A DNA stretch of 59,865 nt from Methanothermococcus sp. SCGC AD-155-M21. GTDB lineage: Archaea > AGJL01 > Methanococci > Methanococcales > Methanococcaceae. The notes under the pieces were generated by a model, which made no database searches, was not told the origin of the DNA, and saw only the letters and a list, made by a program, of their open reading frames with translations. Positions 1-8,144 of the stretch are shown here, piece by piece; positions within the stretch are counted from its first letter, which is position 1; each line of letters opens with the position of its first letter. Position numbers and translations under genes: made by a program. The stretch spans positions 1 through 59,865 of the forward strand of contig JAHEPY010000038.1 in the NCBI GenBank assembly GCA_019561565.1, written 5' to 3'.

Positions 1-1
1 G

Positions 2-304
2 GTTAGAAACTGCGATATTACAAAGACCCTTGCCCAGTTATATGATATTCCAGTTTATAAGTTATTTAAAATATTGGAGAAGGAATTAAAGGGTATAACC
101 TGGAGAGAACTTATGGAGGCTGCAGCCATAGTTACAAAAAACACTACTGGAGAGGTTATTCCTCCAGAGGAATATGAAAAGAGAATAATGAATACAACAT
201 TTGGTCAGGCTCTATGGGCCTGTGGGGGATTGGAGAAATTTTTTGCTGGTTTAATAAAGATAGGGGAGATTGTTATTGCCAGAAAGATTGCCAGGGCGAG
301 ATAA
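2..304 (+). CDS. C-terminal part of an unrecognised protein (5' truncated by window edge)
   Basis: An open frame runs in from the left edge without a stop and ends at 304, giving about 100 residues of a C-terminus. The frame is open upstream of the in-frame TTG at 74, so that TTG is unlikely to be the start. The visible part is soluble-looking and mostly helical. It includes a TWRELMEAAAIV segment, a Gly/Ala/Cys-rich stretch around ALWACGGLEKFF, and a basic end (IARKIARAR). I do not recognise the family, and the only neighbour in view is the kinase gene 130 bp downstream on the same strand. The segment between them is almost pure A/T with no gene. Confidence 0.6.
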   Translation, partial: VRNCDITKTLAQLYDIPVYKLFKILEKELKGITWRELMEAAAIVTKNTTGEVIPPEEYEKRIMNTTFGQALWACGGLEKFFAGLIKIGEIVIARKIARAR

Positions 305-437
305 AATAATATTAAAAAATAAAAATAAATAAAAAATATAATTAAAATTATTTTAAAATAAAAAAATAAAATTAATTAATAAAAATATAATAAAGATAAA
401 AATCATTATAATAATAAAATTAGAGAGTGTTGAATAT

Positions 438-3400
438 ATGTTCTCCAATATCCTCAGGATCTTTAAGAAGAAAAATGATGGCAAAACAGATGAAGAATGG
501 TTCAATGAAGGAGTTGCCCTCTATAATCAGAGAAAATATGAGAAGGCAATAGTATGCTTTGATAAATCTCTAACTATAAAGGAGGATCCTAAGATAAGAA
601 AAATCAGGGACGAAGCTGAGATAAAGTTAAAGGAGAGCATAGTTAGGAAAATAATAGGGGATGCTAAAAGAGTAATTTCACAGATAAAATCCAAATATAA
701 CATTAAAGATGCTGAGAATATTCTATCTCAGGCTGAGGAAGCATTTAAGAAGGGAGAGTATTCTAAAGCAGAGAAATTATCTTTAAAGGCTAAGGAGAAG
801 GCTATTGAAATAGGTAATCAAGCAGAGAAGGCTGAGAAGGCAATAGGGGATGCCAAATCAACAATCTCACAGATAAAATTAGAGTATGATGTTGGAGAGA
901 TTGAATCTTTACTATCTCAGGCGGAGGGGGCATTTAAGAAGGGAGGATATTCCAAAACAGAGGAACTTGCTCTAAAGGCTAAGGATAAGGCTGTAGAAAT
1001 AGGTAATCAGGCAGAGAAGGCTGAGAAGGCAATAGGGGATGCTAAAAAAGTAATTTCTAAGATAAAGTCAGAGTATAATGTTAAAGAGGCTGAGGATACT
1101 CTATCTCAGGCTGAAGAAGCATTCAACAAGGGAGATTATTCTAAATCAGAAAAACTTGCTTTGAAAGCTAAGGAAAAGGCAATTAGTGCGATAGATTATA
1201 TTACATTGTGGGAGTATGTGACGAGTATTGTTTACTCAGTATCAATAACTCCAGATGGGGAGTATATAGTTGCCGGAGGGTTACGTAGTAATGTTTATCT
1301 CTTCAACAGAGGAGGGGAGTTATTGTGGGAGTATGGGACAGATGGTAATGTTGAATCGGTAGCAATAACTCCAGATGGGGAATATATAGTTGCTGGGAGT
1401 CATGATAATCATGTTTACCTCTTCAACAGAGAAGGGAAGTTATTGTGGAAGTATGAAACAGGTGATGATGTTGAATCAGTAGCAATAACTCCAGATGGGG
1501 AATATATTGTTGCAGGAAGTGAGGATGATAATGTTTATCTCTTCAACAGAGAAGGGAAGTTATTGTGGAAGTATAGAATAGATGATGGTGTTTTGTCGAT
1601 ATCAATAACTCCTGATGGAGAGTATATAGTTGCTGGAGGGTTACGTAGTAATGTTTATCTCTTCAACAGAGGAGGGGAGTTATTGTGGAAGTATGGAACA
1701 GGTGATAATGTTTACTCAGTATCAATAACTCCTGATGGAGAGTATATAGTTGCGGGGAGTTGGGATAATCATGTTTATCTCTTCAACAGAGAAGGGAAGT
1801 TATTGTGGAAGTATGGAACAGGTGATAATGTTTACTCAGTATCAATAACTCCTGATGGAGAGTATATAGTTGCGGGGAGTAATGATAAACATATATATCT
1901 CTTCAACAAAGAAGGAGATCTATTGTGGAATTATAGAACAGATGGTAGTGTTTTCTTAGTATCAATAACTCCTGATGGAGAGTATATAGTTGCTGGGAGC
2001 GGACTTAGTATTTACCTCTTTGCCTCATTACATGCAATATCAAAAATAATAGAAAAACTTAAACCAAAAGTAAAACTAATTTACGGCTTAGATAAACTAC
2101 TTGAATCTGCAAAAAAAGAATTTAAAGAGAAAAACTACGATAATACATTACAATACATCAACAAATGTAATGAATTAATTAATAACGCCAAACCAAAATT
2201 AAAAATCAAACTTCTAAATACTTCATACACTTACAATAAATGGGATAAAACTAAAATAGAAATAATAAACGAAGGAGATGCCATAGCAGAGAATATAACA
2301 TTTGAATTCTCAGGAGATCTTACCATAAAAAATCTACCAGAAATTAAAGTTAAACCAAAAAGCAAAGAGAGGGTAGAACTCCTTCTCAAGCCCAGTGCCT
2401 TTGGAGATCTTCCTATGGATATTGACATAAAATGTAAAGATCATTTGAATAATGAACATAAATTCAATGAGACAATAATGCTCAATGTTAGGGAAATAAC
2501 AGGAATAACTCCAACTCCAGAAACTCCAGAGAAAGGAATATCTCCATCAGAATTCACTCCAAAGCCAACAACTCCAAAAACCTTCCCTAATGAACTCTCA
2601 GAAAAATACTTAGAAGTAGAATTCATAGGAAAGGGAGGATTTGCAAGGGTATTCAAGGCAAAGCGTAAAGATGGAAAAGAAGTAGCAGTAAAGATACCAA
2701 TCTCATTGGATGAATCCACAGGAAAATCCTTCCTTAAGGAGATAGAGAATTGGACTAAGTTAAACCACAACAACATTGTAAAGATCTACAATTACAACAT
2801 CCTACCAATTCCCTACTTTGAAATGGAGTTATGTGATAAATCATTGGCAGATCTAAGGAAACCCTTAGATATAGAAAAGGCAACATGGATCATATTCAAC
2901 ATAGCAGAGGGATTAAAATATGCCCATTCCAAAAAGATCCTACATAGAGATTTAAAGCCTCAAAACATCCTACTTAAAGATGGCATTCCAAAAATCAGTG
3001 ATTGGGGATTAAGTAAGGTTATGACAGAATCCTCCTCGGCAACTACAACTAAGGCATTCACGCCCTACTATGCCTCTCCAGAACAGATAGAGGGTAAAAG
3101 TACAGATAAAAGAACAGATATATGGCAATTAGGAGTAATATTCTATGAACTTATCACTGGAGAACTTCCATTCAAGGGAGAGAGTTTTGTCCAGATAGGA
3201 ATGGCTATTGCCACAAAGGATCCAGTTAAACCTTCAGAGATCAATCCAGAGGCAAAGGAAGTTGAAAAAATAATAATGAAGTGTTTAGAAAAGGATAAAA
3301 CAAAGCGTTATCAATCTGTTGGAGAATTACAAAGGGATCTATCCAATTACTTAGGAATAAAATATAAAGAATCCTTAAAATTAAGTGTAAGTAGAAAGGA

Positions 3401-3644
3401 CTTCAAGAGATCAGCCTACTATTGCTGTGATCTTCTTCTATTAAATATGAAGATTAACAACATGGTAGAGGCTTACAAATATACCTCAGATCTATTGAAT
3501 TACACTGAGGGAGAGACTAAACAAGAAATTAAAAATTTACATGAGCATTTAGAGTATAGGATAGAACATAAAATAGAAAATATCCCAGAGGAACTAATCG
3601 AAATGGCTGAGGTTATAGTTCATAAAATAAAAATAGGATTTTAA
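438..3644 (+). CDS. Multidomain eukaryotic-like Ser/Thr protein kinase with TPR-like, beta-propeller and CARDB-like regions
   Basis: A 1068-residue protein likely to act as a cytoplasmic signalling kinase; substrate unknown. Order of parts: a TPR-like start (residues about 18-50); three or four helical repeats of about 60 residues with an LSQAEEAFKKGEYSK core (about 58-255); seven 40-residue blades sharing ITPDGEYIVAG and VYLFN (about 267-532), which fits a closed seven-bladed propeller; a helical spacer; a CARDB-like beta domain (about 586-684); a Pro/Thr-rich linker; a Hanks-type kinase domain (about 722-975); and a helical tail. Kinase landmarks are the glycine loop GKGGFARVFKA, Lys752 in VAVKI, catalytic HRDLKPQN (His836, Asp838), the metal motif as DWG (Asp855) instead of DFG, and an APE-like segment ASPEQ. 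There is no membrane segment or signal peptide. Start ATG has only a weak upstream ribosome site. Known: Hanks kinases occur in archaea; what this propeller senses is inference. Confidence 0.85.
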   Translation: MFSNILRIFKKKNDGKTDEEWFNEGVALYNQRKYEKAIVCFDKSLTIKEDPKIRKIRDEAEIKLKESIVRKIIGDAKRVISQIKSKYNIKDAENILSQAEEAFKKGEYSKAEKLSLKAKEKAIEIGNQAEKAEKAIGDAKSTISQIKLEYDVGEIESLLSQAEGAFKKGGYSKTEELALKAKDKAVEIGNQAEKAEKAIGDAKKVISKIKSEYNVKEAEDTLSQAEEAFNKGDYSKSEKLALKAKEKAISAIDYITLWEYVTSIVYSVSITPDGEYIVAGGLRSNVYLFNRGGELLWEYGTDGNVESVAITPDGEYIVAGSHDNHVYLFNREGKLLWKYETGDDVESVAITPDGEYIVAGSEDDNVYLFNREGKLLWKYRIDDGVLSISITPDGEYIVAGGLRSNVYLFNRGGELLWKYGTGDNVYSVSITPDGEYIVAGSWDNHVYLFNREGKLLWKYGTGDNVYSVSITPDGEYIVAGSNDKHIYLFNKEGDLLWNYRTDGSVFLVSITPDGEYIVAGSGLSIYLFASLHAISKIIEKLKPKVKLIYGLDKLLESAKKEFKEKNYDNTLQYINKCNELINNAKPKLKIKLLNTSYTYNKWDKTKIEIINEGDAIAENITFEFSGDLTIKNLPEIKVKPKSKERVELLLKPSAFGDLPMDIDIKCKDHLNNEHKFNETIMLNVREITGITPTPETPEKGISPSEFTPKPTTPKTFPNELSEKYLEVEFIGKGGFARVFKAKRKDGKEVAVKIPISLDESTGKSFLKEIENWTKLNHNNIVKIYNYNILPIPYFEMELCDKSLADLRKPLDIEKATWIIFNIAEGLKYAHSKKILHRDLKPQNILLKDGIPKISDWGLSKVMTESSSATTTKAFTPYYASPEQIEGKSTDKRTDIWQLGVIFYELITGELPFKGESFVQIGMAIATKDPVKPSEINPEAKEVEKIIMKCLEKDKTKRYQSVGELQRDLSNYLGIKYKESLKLSVSRKDFKRSAYYCCDLLLLNMKINNMVEAYKYTSDLLNYTEGETKQEIKNLHEHLEYRIEHKIENIPEELIEMAEVIVHKIKIGF
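1240..2025 (+). repeat. Seven ~120-bp tandem repeats encoding propeller blades
   Basis: Seven in-frame units of about 120 bp each encode one blade. Several are nearly identical in DNA: the stretch around 1276-1327 in blade 1 recurs around 1636-1687 in blade 4, and blades 5 and 6 share long identical runs. Such DNA-level identity points to recent duplication or gene conversion, not only protein-level selection. Confidence 0.8.
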
Positions 3645-3790
3645 TTAGAGTTAGATCTTTATATAAAATTATTTTATACTTTTTTAAATTTTTAATTTTA
3701 TTTTTATTTTTTTATATTTAGATTATAGATTTAGGAAATTATGTTCTTGACTATAAAATCATTTTATTATTAGAAAAAAACTATTATACC
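3645..3790. other. Intergenic region with a decayed mobile-element end
   Basis: A/T-rich spacer between the kinase gene and cfbC, which converge. It includes ATTTAGGAAATTATG followed by TTGACTATA near 3729-3755, matching the terminal motif of the dispersed element family described elsewhere in this window. A T-rich run near 3665-3715 could serve as a transcription terminator for the kinase gene. No gene seen. Confidence 0.4.
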
Positions 3791-4624
3791 CTATACTCTA
3801 TCCTTTAATAATTTCTCTATATTTTCAGTTATTTTATCCAATTCTTCTTCAGATAATGGTTTTGGAACTATCTTTCTATTGTTATTATATATATTTTCTG
3901 CTAACTCCCTAAAAACATCGGATATTGGATTCTCTGGCTCATATTCAATAATGGTTTTTTTATGTATTTCTCCTTTAATTATTGCACTACTCATTGGAAT
4001 ATATCCCATAATACTTGTACCTATTTTTGAAGCAAATTCTGATACTATGGAAATATCATCCACTACACTCCTTCCATTGTATATAATGCCTCCTAAGGCT
4101 ACATTTCCCTTGGATCCATATCTTTTTATTCCCTTACAGATATTATTTGCAGCATAGAGAGCCATAGGATCGCAGGTTGTGACAATATAAACCTCATGGG
4201 CTAAATGTTTCTGTAGGGGCATTGCAAATCCTCCACAAACAACATCTCCCAATATATCATAAATTATTACATCAGGGTTTATTATTTCAAAGGATTTTAA
4301 TTTACTTAGGATATCTATTGCCTTAATCACTCCTCTTCCTGCACAGCCCACTCCTGGCTCAGGTCCTCCACTTTCAACACAATAAATTCCCTTAAACCCT
4401 TTAAAAACTATATCGTCCAATTCTATGTTTTCCCTTTTTTTTCTGAGAACATCAAGCACTGTTGGTATCTTTCTGCCCATTATGGTTCTTGTGGAGTCTG
4501 CCTTGGGATCACATCCAATTACCATTATTTTTTTTCCAGATTCTGCAAGTGCCGCTGCCATATTTGATACTGTTGTGGATTTTCCAATGCCTCCCTTTCC
4601 ATAGATACAGATTTTTTTAACCAT
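3791..4624 (-). CDS. cfbC: NifH-like ATPase, probably CfbC (coenzyme F430 biosynthesis reductase component)
   Basis: A 277-residue homologue of nitrogenase iron protein. The P-loop GKGGIGKST is at residues 9-17, and the two cysteines that would bridge a dimer [4Fe-4S] cluster are Cys94 (GVGCAGRGV) and Cys130 (VVCGGFAMP). Methanogens use a NifH homologue, CfbC, to pass electrons to CfbD in reductive cyclisation of Ni-sirohydrochlorin diamide, a step of F430 synthesis. I prefer CfbC to nitrogenase NifH because no nif genes lie nearby and the sequence departs from classical NifH (for example [18 protein letters not shown] at the start). The gene stands alone between the kinase and a CRISPR locus. 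The start ATG is preceded by GGTGAAATT, a good ribosome site. Confidence 0.75.
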   Translation of the reverse strand: MVKKICIYGKGGIGKSTTVSNMAAALAESGKKIMVIGCDPKADSTRTIMGRKIPTVLDVLRKKRENIELDDIVFKGFKGIYCVESGGPEPGVGCAGRGVIKAIDILSKLKSFEIINPDVIIYDILGDVVCGGFAMPLQKHLAHEVYIVTTCDPMALYAANNICKGIKRYGSKGNVALGGIIYNGRSVVDDISIVSEFASKIGTSIMGYIPMSSAIIKGEIHKKTIIEYEPENPISDVFRELAENIYNNNRKIVPKPLSEEELDKITENIEKLLKDRV

Positions 4625-4960
4625 AATTTCACCAAAAAAATAAAAAATAATTTAAAATAAAAAAATAAAATATAAAAATATAATGTTTTTTTAAATAAAA
4701 AAAGTTTTGTGGGTAATTTAAAATTCTTATTTTTTATTTTTATAGGGATATGTTGCTTCTTTAATTTATAGGTTTTGTTTCATTTTCTTGTAAATGATCT
4801 ATTTTAATTGGAATTTTTCTTATTTTTAGTATGTGCGTATATATTCTTTTATTGAAATTAATTAATATTAAAAAATAAAAAATTTAAAAAAATATTTTTT
4901 TTAATTTTAAGATTTTAATTAACAGTTTTTCTTTTATTATAATGGAAAAAAAAGAGGAAT

Positions 4961-5189
4961 GTTTCCATTCCACAAACTCAAAATATCCCACTATCTCAAA
5001 ATTCCTTTGGAATTTTTACGATTTACTCGCTTCGATCGTAAATGGTCTGGTTTTAACCTTAGCAATGAATGTTGCTAAACTAAACTTTATCTAGTTTCCA
5101 TCCCACAATGGTCTGATTTTAACACGGTTAGAATAGCCTTATTTATTATCCCATTTTTTGTTTCCATCCCACAATGGTCTGATTTTAAC
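4961..5189 (-). CRISPR. Small CRISPR locus 1: two intact 30-nt repeats plus a distal repeat split by an insert
   Basis: Two identical 30-nt repeats lie at 5094-5123 and 5160-5189 (plus strand GTTTCCATCCCAC + AATGGTCTGATTTTAAC). The spacers are 36 nt each (5058-5093, 5124-5159). The left-most unit, 4961-5057, starts as GTTTCCATTCCAC and ends as AATGGTCTGGTTTTAAC but has about 67 extra bases in the middle, including AAAATTCC..GGAATTTT and TTTACGA..TCGTAAA inverted repeats. By archaeal convention (GTTAAAATC at the leader side, ..GGAAAC at the spacer side) the locus reads on the minus strand with its leader to the right. No cas genes lie in the window. Confidence 0.8.
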
Positions 5190-5545
5190 ATTAAAAGGTA
5201 TTATTGTAGTAGGTATTTTTGCTTTTATTTCTTCTTATATTATACTTTATATAATTAATAAAATTATAAAGTTTAGAACCAACGAAGAAAATTAAATTGA
5301 AGGACTTGATATAATAGAGTGTGGAATTGAAAGTTATCCAGAGTTTAAAAGGACATTTTAGTCCTTTTTACATCTTTTTTTAAAAAATTTCTGCCATATA
5401 AAACCTTAATCTTACTTAATAACCCCGTCTATAATATCTTCTATTACCATAACACAGGATAAAAGCTAAAGGGAGAAGATAGATGAAATAGCTCTTATAC
5501 CAACCTCCCTTAACATAACATCAATAAAAGTAAGTATAAAAATGT
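5190..5545. other. Region beside CRISPR locus 1; possible gene tail, no intact gene
   Basis: Immediately right of the last repeat, one plus-strand frame (5191-5295) reads as a hydrophobic helix (KGIIVVGIFAFISSYIILYI) followed by a charged end (NEEN, stop), like the C-terminus of a membrane protein. It has no start of its own. An inverted repeat with AAAAGGAC and GTCCTTTT near 5348-5367 followed by T-runs could be a terminator. Nothing recognisable from 5400 to 5545. Confidence 0.3.
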
Positions 5546-6058
5546 TTATTTAATCGATCCAATCTCTTTATCTTTAATCGATCCAATCTTTCTATCTACC
5601 ATAAATAGACCGCGCCCTTCTAATCCTACCATATTTATTTTATCTAATATAGATTTAAACAGTTTTTCTTCTTCACGTTGCTCTTCAACATACCACTGCA
5701 AAAAGTTAAAAGTTCCAAAATCTTTTTCCGATAAAGAAAGTTCTACAAGCTCATGGATACGAGATGTTACTACCTTTTCATGTTTATAAGCAGTTTCAAA
5801 AACATGTTTTAAGTCTTTAAATTCTGATTCCGGTTTTTCAATAGCATCAATAATTGGTAATGCATCAATGTCTTGAATATAATCAAAAAATTTTTCCATA
5901 TGTCCCATTTCTTCTGCTGCATGATTTCTTAAAAATTTAGCAGATCCTTCAAATCCTTCATGATTGCACCATGCACTCATTTGCAAATATACATTAGCAG
6001 AATAAAACTCAACCACCATTTGCTCATTTAACTTTTTTAGTAACTTTTCACTTAACAT
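5546..6058 (-). CDS. ftnA: Bacterial-type non-haem ferritin (FtnA-like)
   Basis: A 170-residue four-helix ferritin subunit that would oxidise Fe(II) and store iron in a 24-mer shell. Ferroxidase residues are present at the same numbers as in E. coli FtnA: Glu17, Glu50, His53, Glu94 and Gln127. The C-terminus carries a short duplicated IGSIKDKE unit, caused by a 24-bp tandem repeat at 5550-5589. The gene lies between two CRISPR loci and uses codons rare in its neighbours (CGC, CGT, CTG), so acquisition from a bacterium is likely. The start ATG follows AAAGGAG at good spacing. A perfect palindrome and TATA box upstream suggest regulated expression; iron or oxidative stress control is inference. 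Confidence 0.92.
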   Translation of the reverse strand: MLSEKLLKKLNEQMVVEFYSANVYLQMSAWCNHEGFEGSAKFLRNHAAEEMGHMEKFFDYIQDIDALPIIDAIEKPESEFKDLKHVFETAYKHEKVVTSRIHELVELSLSEKDFGTFNFLQWYVEEQREEEKLFKSILDKINMVGLEGRGLFMVDRKIGSIKDKEIGSIK

Positions 6059-6082
6059 TTTTTCTCCTTTATTTTTTTATTA

Positions 6083-6101
6083 AAGGTCAATAATTGACCT
6101 T
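6083..6101. promoter_or_regulatory. Perfect 19-bp palindrome, probable operator of the ferritin gene
   Basis: AAGGTCAAT-A-ATTGACCTT is a perfect inverted repeat with 9-bp arms. It lies between a minus-strand TATA-like element (about 6104-6117, TTTAAATATAAG) and the ferritin ribosome site, so it would cover the transcription start. A repressor binding here would block initiation. The regulator is unknown; the sequence is not a clear match to the DtxR/MDR1 box as I remember it. Confidence 0.6.
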
Positions 6102-6159
6102 AAAAACTTATATTTAAAAAATTTTTTTTTGTCAATGATAATTTATCAATATTTATGCA

Positions 6160-6697
6160 GTTTCCATCCCACTATCTCAAAATTCCTTCGGAATTTTTAC
6201 GATTTACTCCCTTCGCTCGTAAATGGTCTGATTTTAACTTGCTCATATTGCATGACGTAAATGGAACAGAACTCCGCTTCGCTCGTAAATGGTCTGATTT
6301 TAACTTATGAAGGTAATAAAGTAAAATTATACACTTATAAGCTTCGCTCGTAAATGGTCTGATTTTAACCTGATGTGTATTGATGAAGAGGAAGTATATG
6401 CCTTGAGCTTCGCTCGTAAATGGTCTGATTTTAACGTGCATTCTTGTATCATCTCTTCCAATATCTCCTCAGCTTCGCTCGTAAATGGTCTGATTTTAAC
6501 TAAAATCAGGGATAAATCATACCATGTGTTTGGTTGGCTTCGCTCGTAAATGGTCTGATTTTAACGGGGAAGGCATTGGAGCCACTGTTGGATCATTCTC
6601 GGCTTCGCTCGTAAATGGTCTGATTTTAACAAATCACAGTGAAGAAACCTTTAAGAATTACGAGTATGGCTTCGCTCGTAAATGGTCTGATTTTAAC
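6160..6697 (-). CRISPR. CRISPR locus 2: eight repeat units with a chimeric 29-nt repeat, seven spacers
   Basis: Seven identical 29-nt repeats (plus strand GCTTCGCTCGTAAA + TGGTCTGATTTTAAC) start at 6276, 6341, 6407, 6472, 6537, 6602 and 6669. Spacers are 36-38 nt (37, 36, 37, 36, 36, 36, 38). The left-most unit is 79 bp (6160-6238): GTTTCCATCCCAC, a 49-bp insert (6173-6221), then AATGGTCTGATTTTAAC. That is the 30-nt repeat of locus 1 split after base 13. The other repeats equal the right-hand part of this split unit. The leader is to the right, so the split unit is the oldest. No cas genes nearby. Confidence 0.9.
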
Positions 6698-6744
6698 AGA
6701 TGGGAATTTTTCTTATTTTACTATAAAGAAGGTTGTATCTTCTC

Positions 6745-6762
6745 CTATATAAACTTTTCTAT
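6745..6762 (-). promoter_or_regulatory. Putative CRISPR locus 2 leader promoter
   Basis: Read on the minus strand, AAAAGTTTATATAGGAGA forms a BRE/TATA-like element about 50 bp to the right of the last repeat. Its direction would transcribe the array from the leader end. A second TATA-like TTTATATAG lies near 6790-6800. The rest of 6698-7136 is A/T-rich with no credible gene and is the candidate leader. Confidence 0.5.
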
Positions 6763-7136
6763 CTCGAATCTATAATAAGGACACTTCTATATAAAGACCT
6801 GCGACTTGATAATCCTCCTTATTTTAAACCATATAACCCTAAAGTAAATTAAATAAAATAAATAAAGAAAAATCATAAGGAAAACACAATAAACCCAAAT
6901 AAATTTCTCTAATTAACCCAAATCTCAATAAATTATTAAATCTAAATATATAAAACAACCACAACCCACAACCGATATGAGATCAAAAATCCTACATTAT
7001 TTTAATATTTAACAACTTAAAAAAAAACCTTAAAAATAAAACTAAGGCCATATCTAAGGGTATTTTTTTATTACATTAAAATATATAAATAAAATTAAAA
7101 AATTATTTTAAAATAAAAAATAACCCTCCTAAGAAA

Positions 7137-8000
7137 TTAATCATATACCTTTGTACCTACAACCTTTCTTATTTTATAAAATTCTTCCTTTAATGACTTT
7201 GTTATCTCCCCTATGTTGCCATTATTAATAACCCTGCCATCAATCTCTATCACAGGTACCAATTCAGCAGCAGTGCCAGTTATAAATAACTCATCTGCAA
7301 CATAAAGTTCATGTAATGTGAGCCTCTCCTCTAAAATACTATAGCCCATATCCTTTGCTAAATCTGTGACAACATCCCTTGTAATTCCCTTTAATACACT
7401 TGAGGATAATGGAGGAGTCTTTATAACTCCATTTTTTACCACAAAGATGTTATCTCCAGTTCCCTCTGCAACATAACCCTCACTATCCAATAAAAATGCC
7501 TCATGAACCCCTGCATAATTTGCCTGAATCTTTGCCAAGATACTATTTAAATAGTTTAGGGATTTTACAGCAGGGTTTAAAACATCCACTGGCAATCTTC
7601 TAATTGATGAAGTAATTACCCTAATGCCACTATCTCCAAGTAATGGCTTCATAGGTTCAGCAATGCAAAATACTGTTGGTTCAGGGCATTTTTCAGGATC
7701 CAATCCTAAATCCCCAATACCCCTTGTAATTACAAGTCTTATATATGCATCCCTTAAGTTATTTATTTTAACAGTATCAACAACTATTTTTTCCATTTCT
7801 TCTTTGGAGTGAGGTATTTTTAAAATTATGGATTTTGCAGAGTCGTAGAGTCTATCTATATGCTCCTTTAATTTAAATATTACCCCATCATAAACTCTAA
7901 TACCTTCAAATATTCCATCCCCATATAATAGGCCATGGTCATAAACTGAAACTTTGGCATCCTCCTTATCTACAAATTTTCCATTTAAATATATCTTCAT
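7137..8000 (-). CDS. ilvE: Branched-chain amino acid aminotransferase
   Basis: A 287-residue fold-type IV PLP enzyme that transaminates the 2-keto acids of valine, leucine and isoleucine with glutamate. The PLP-binding lysine is Lys146 in AVKSLNYLNS. Other family marks are YDHGLLYGDGIFEGIR near the N-terminus and EGTGDNIFVV in the second domain, and the length is normal for the family. The start ATG follows GAGGTGAAT. It stands alone, with a methyltransferase gene upstream on the same strand separated by an A/T-rich 144-bp spacer. A D-amino acid transferase or aminodeoxychorismate lyase of the same fold is less likely given the overall match to archaeal IlvE. Confidence 0.9.
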   Translation of the reverse strand: MKIYLNGKFVDKEDAKVSVYDHGLLYGDGIFEGIRVYDGVIFKLKEHIDRLYDSAKSIILKIPHSKEEMEKIVVDTVKINNLRDAYIRLVITRGIGDLGLDPEKCPEPTVFCIAEPMKPLLGDSGIRVITSSIRRLPVDVLNPAVKSLNYLNSILAKIQANYAGVHEAFLLDSEGYVAEGTGDNIFVVKNGVIKTPPLSSSVLKGITRDVVTDLAKDMGYSILEERLTLHELYVADELFITGTAAELVPVIEIDGRVINNGNIGEITKSLKEEFYKIRKVVGTKVYD

Positions 8001-8144
8001 AAAAATTCACCTCATTATTAATTTAAAAAATTATTTAATTTAAAAATTTTAATTATTTATTAATTATTTTTATAATTTTTTTATTCGTTATTAATTTTTA
8101 ATTTATTTTTATCATTCTTTTAATTCCATTAATAAAATTATTCT

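Noticed and set aside
3791-4624. Reading the NifH-like gene as nitrogenase iron protein
   Set aside because: No nifD, nifK or nifE/N genes nearby, and the sequence fits the F430 reductase branch better.
6172-6775. Open frames on both strands across CRISPR locus 2 with repeated peptides (KIRPFTSEA; FARKWSDFN)
   Set aside because: They are translations of the CRISPR repeats and spacers, without ribosome sites or family resemblance.
4625-7136. cas genes linked to the CRISPR loci
   Set aside because: All frames in this region were considered; only the ferritin is a credible gene.
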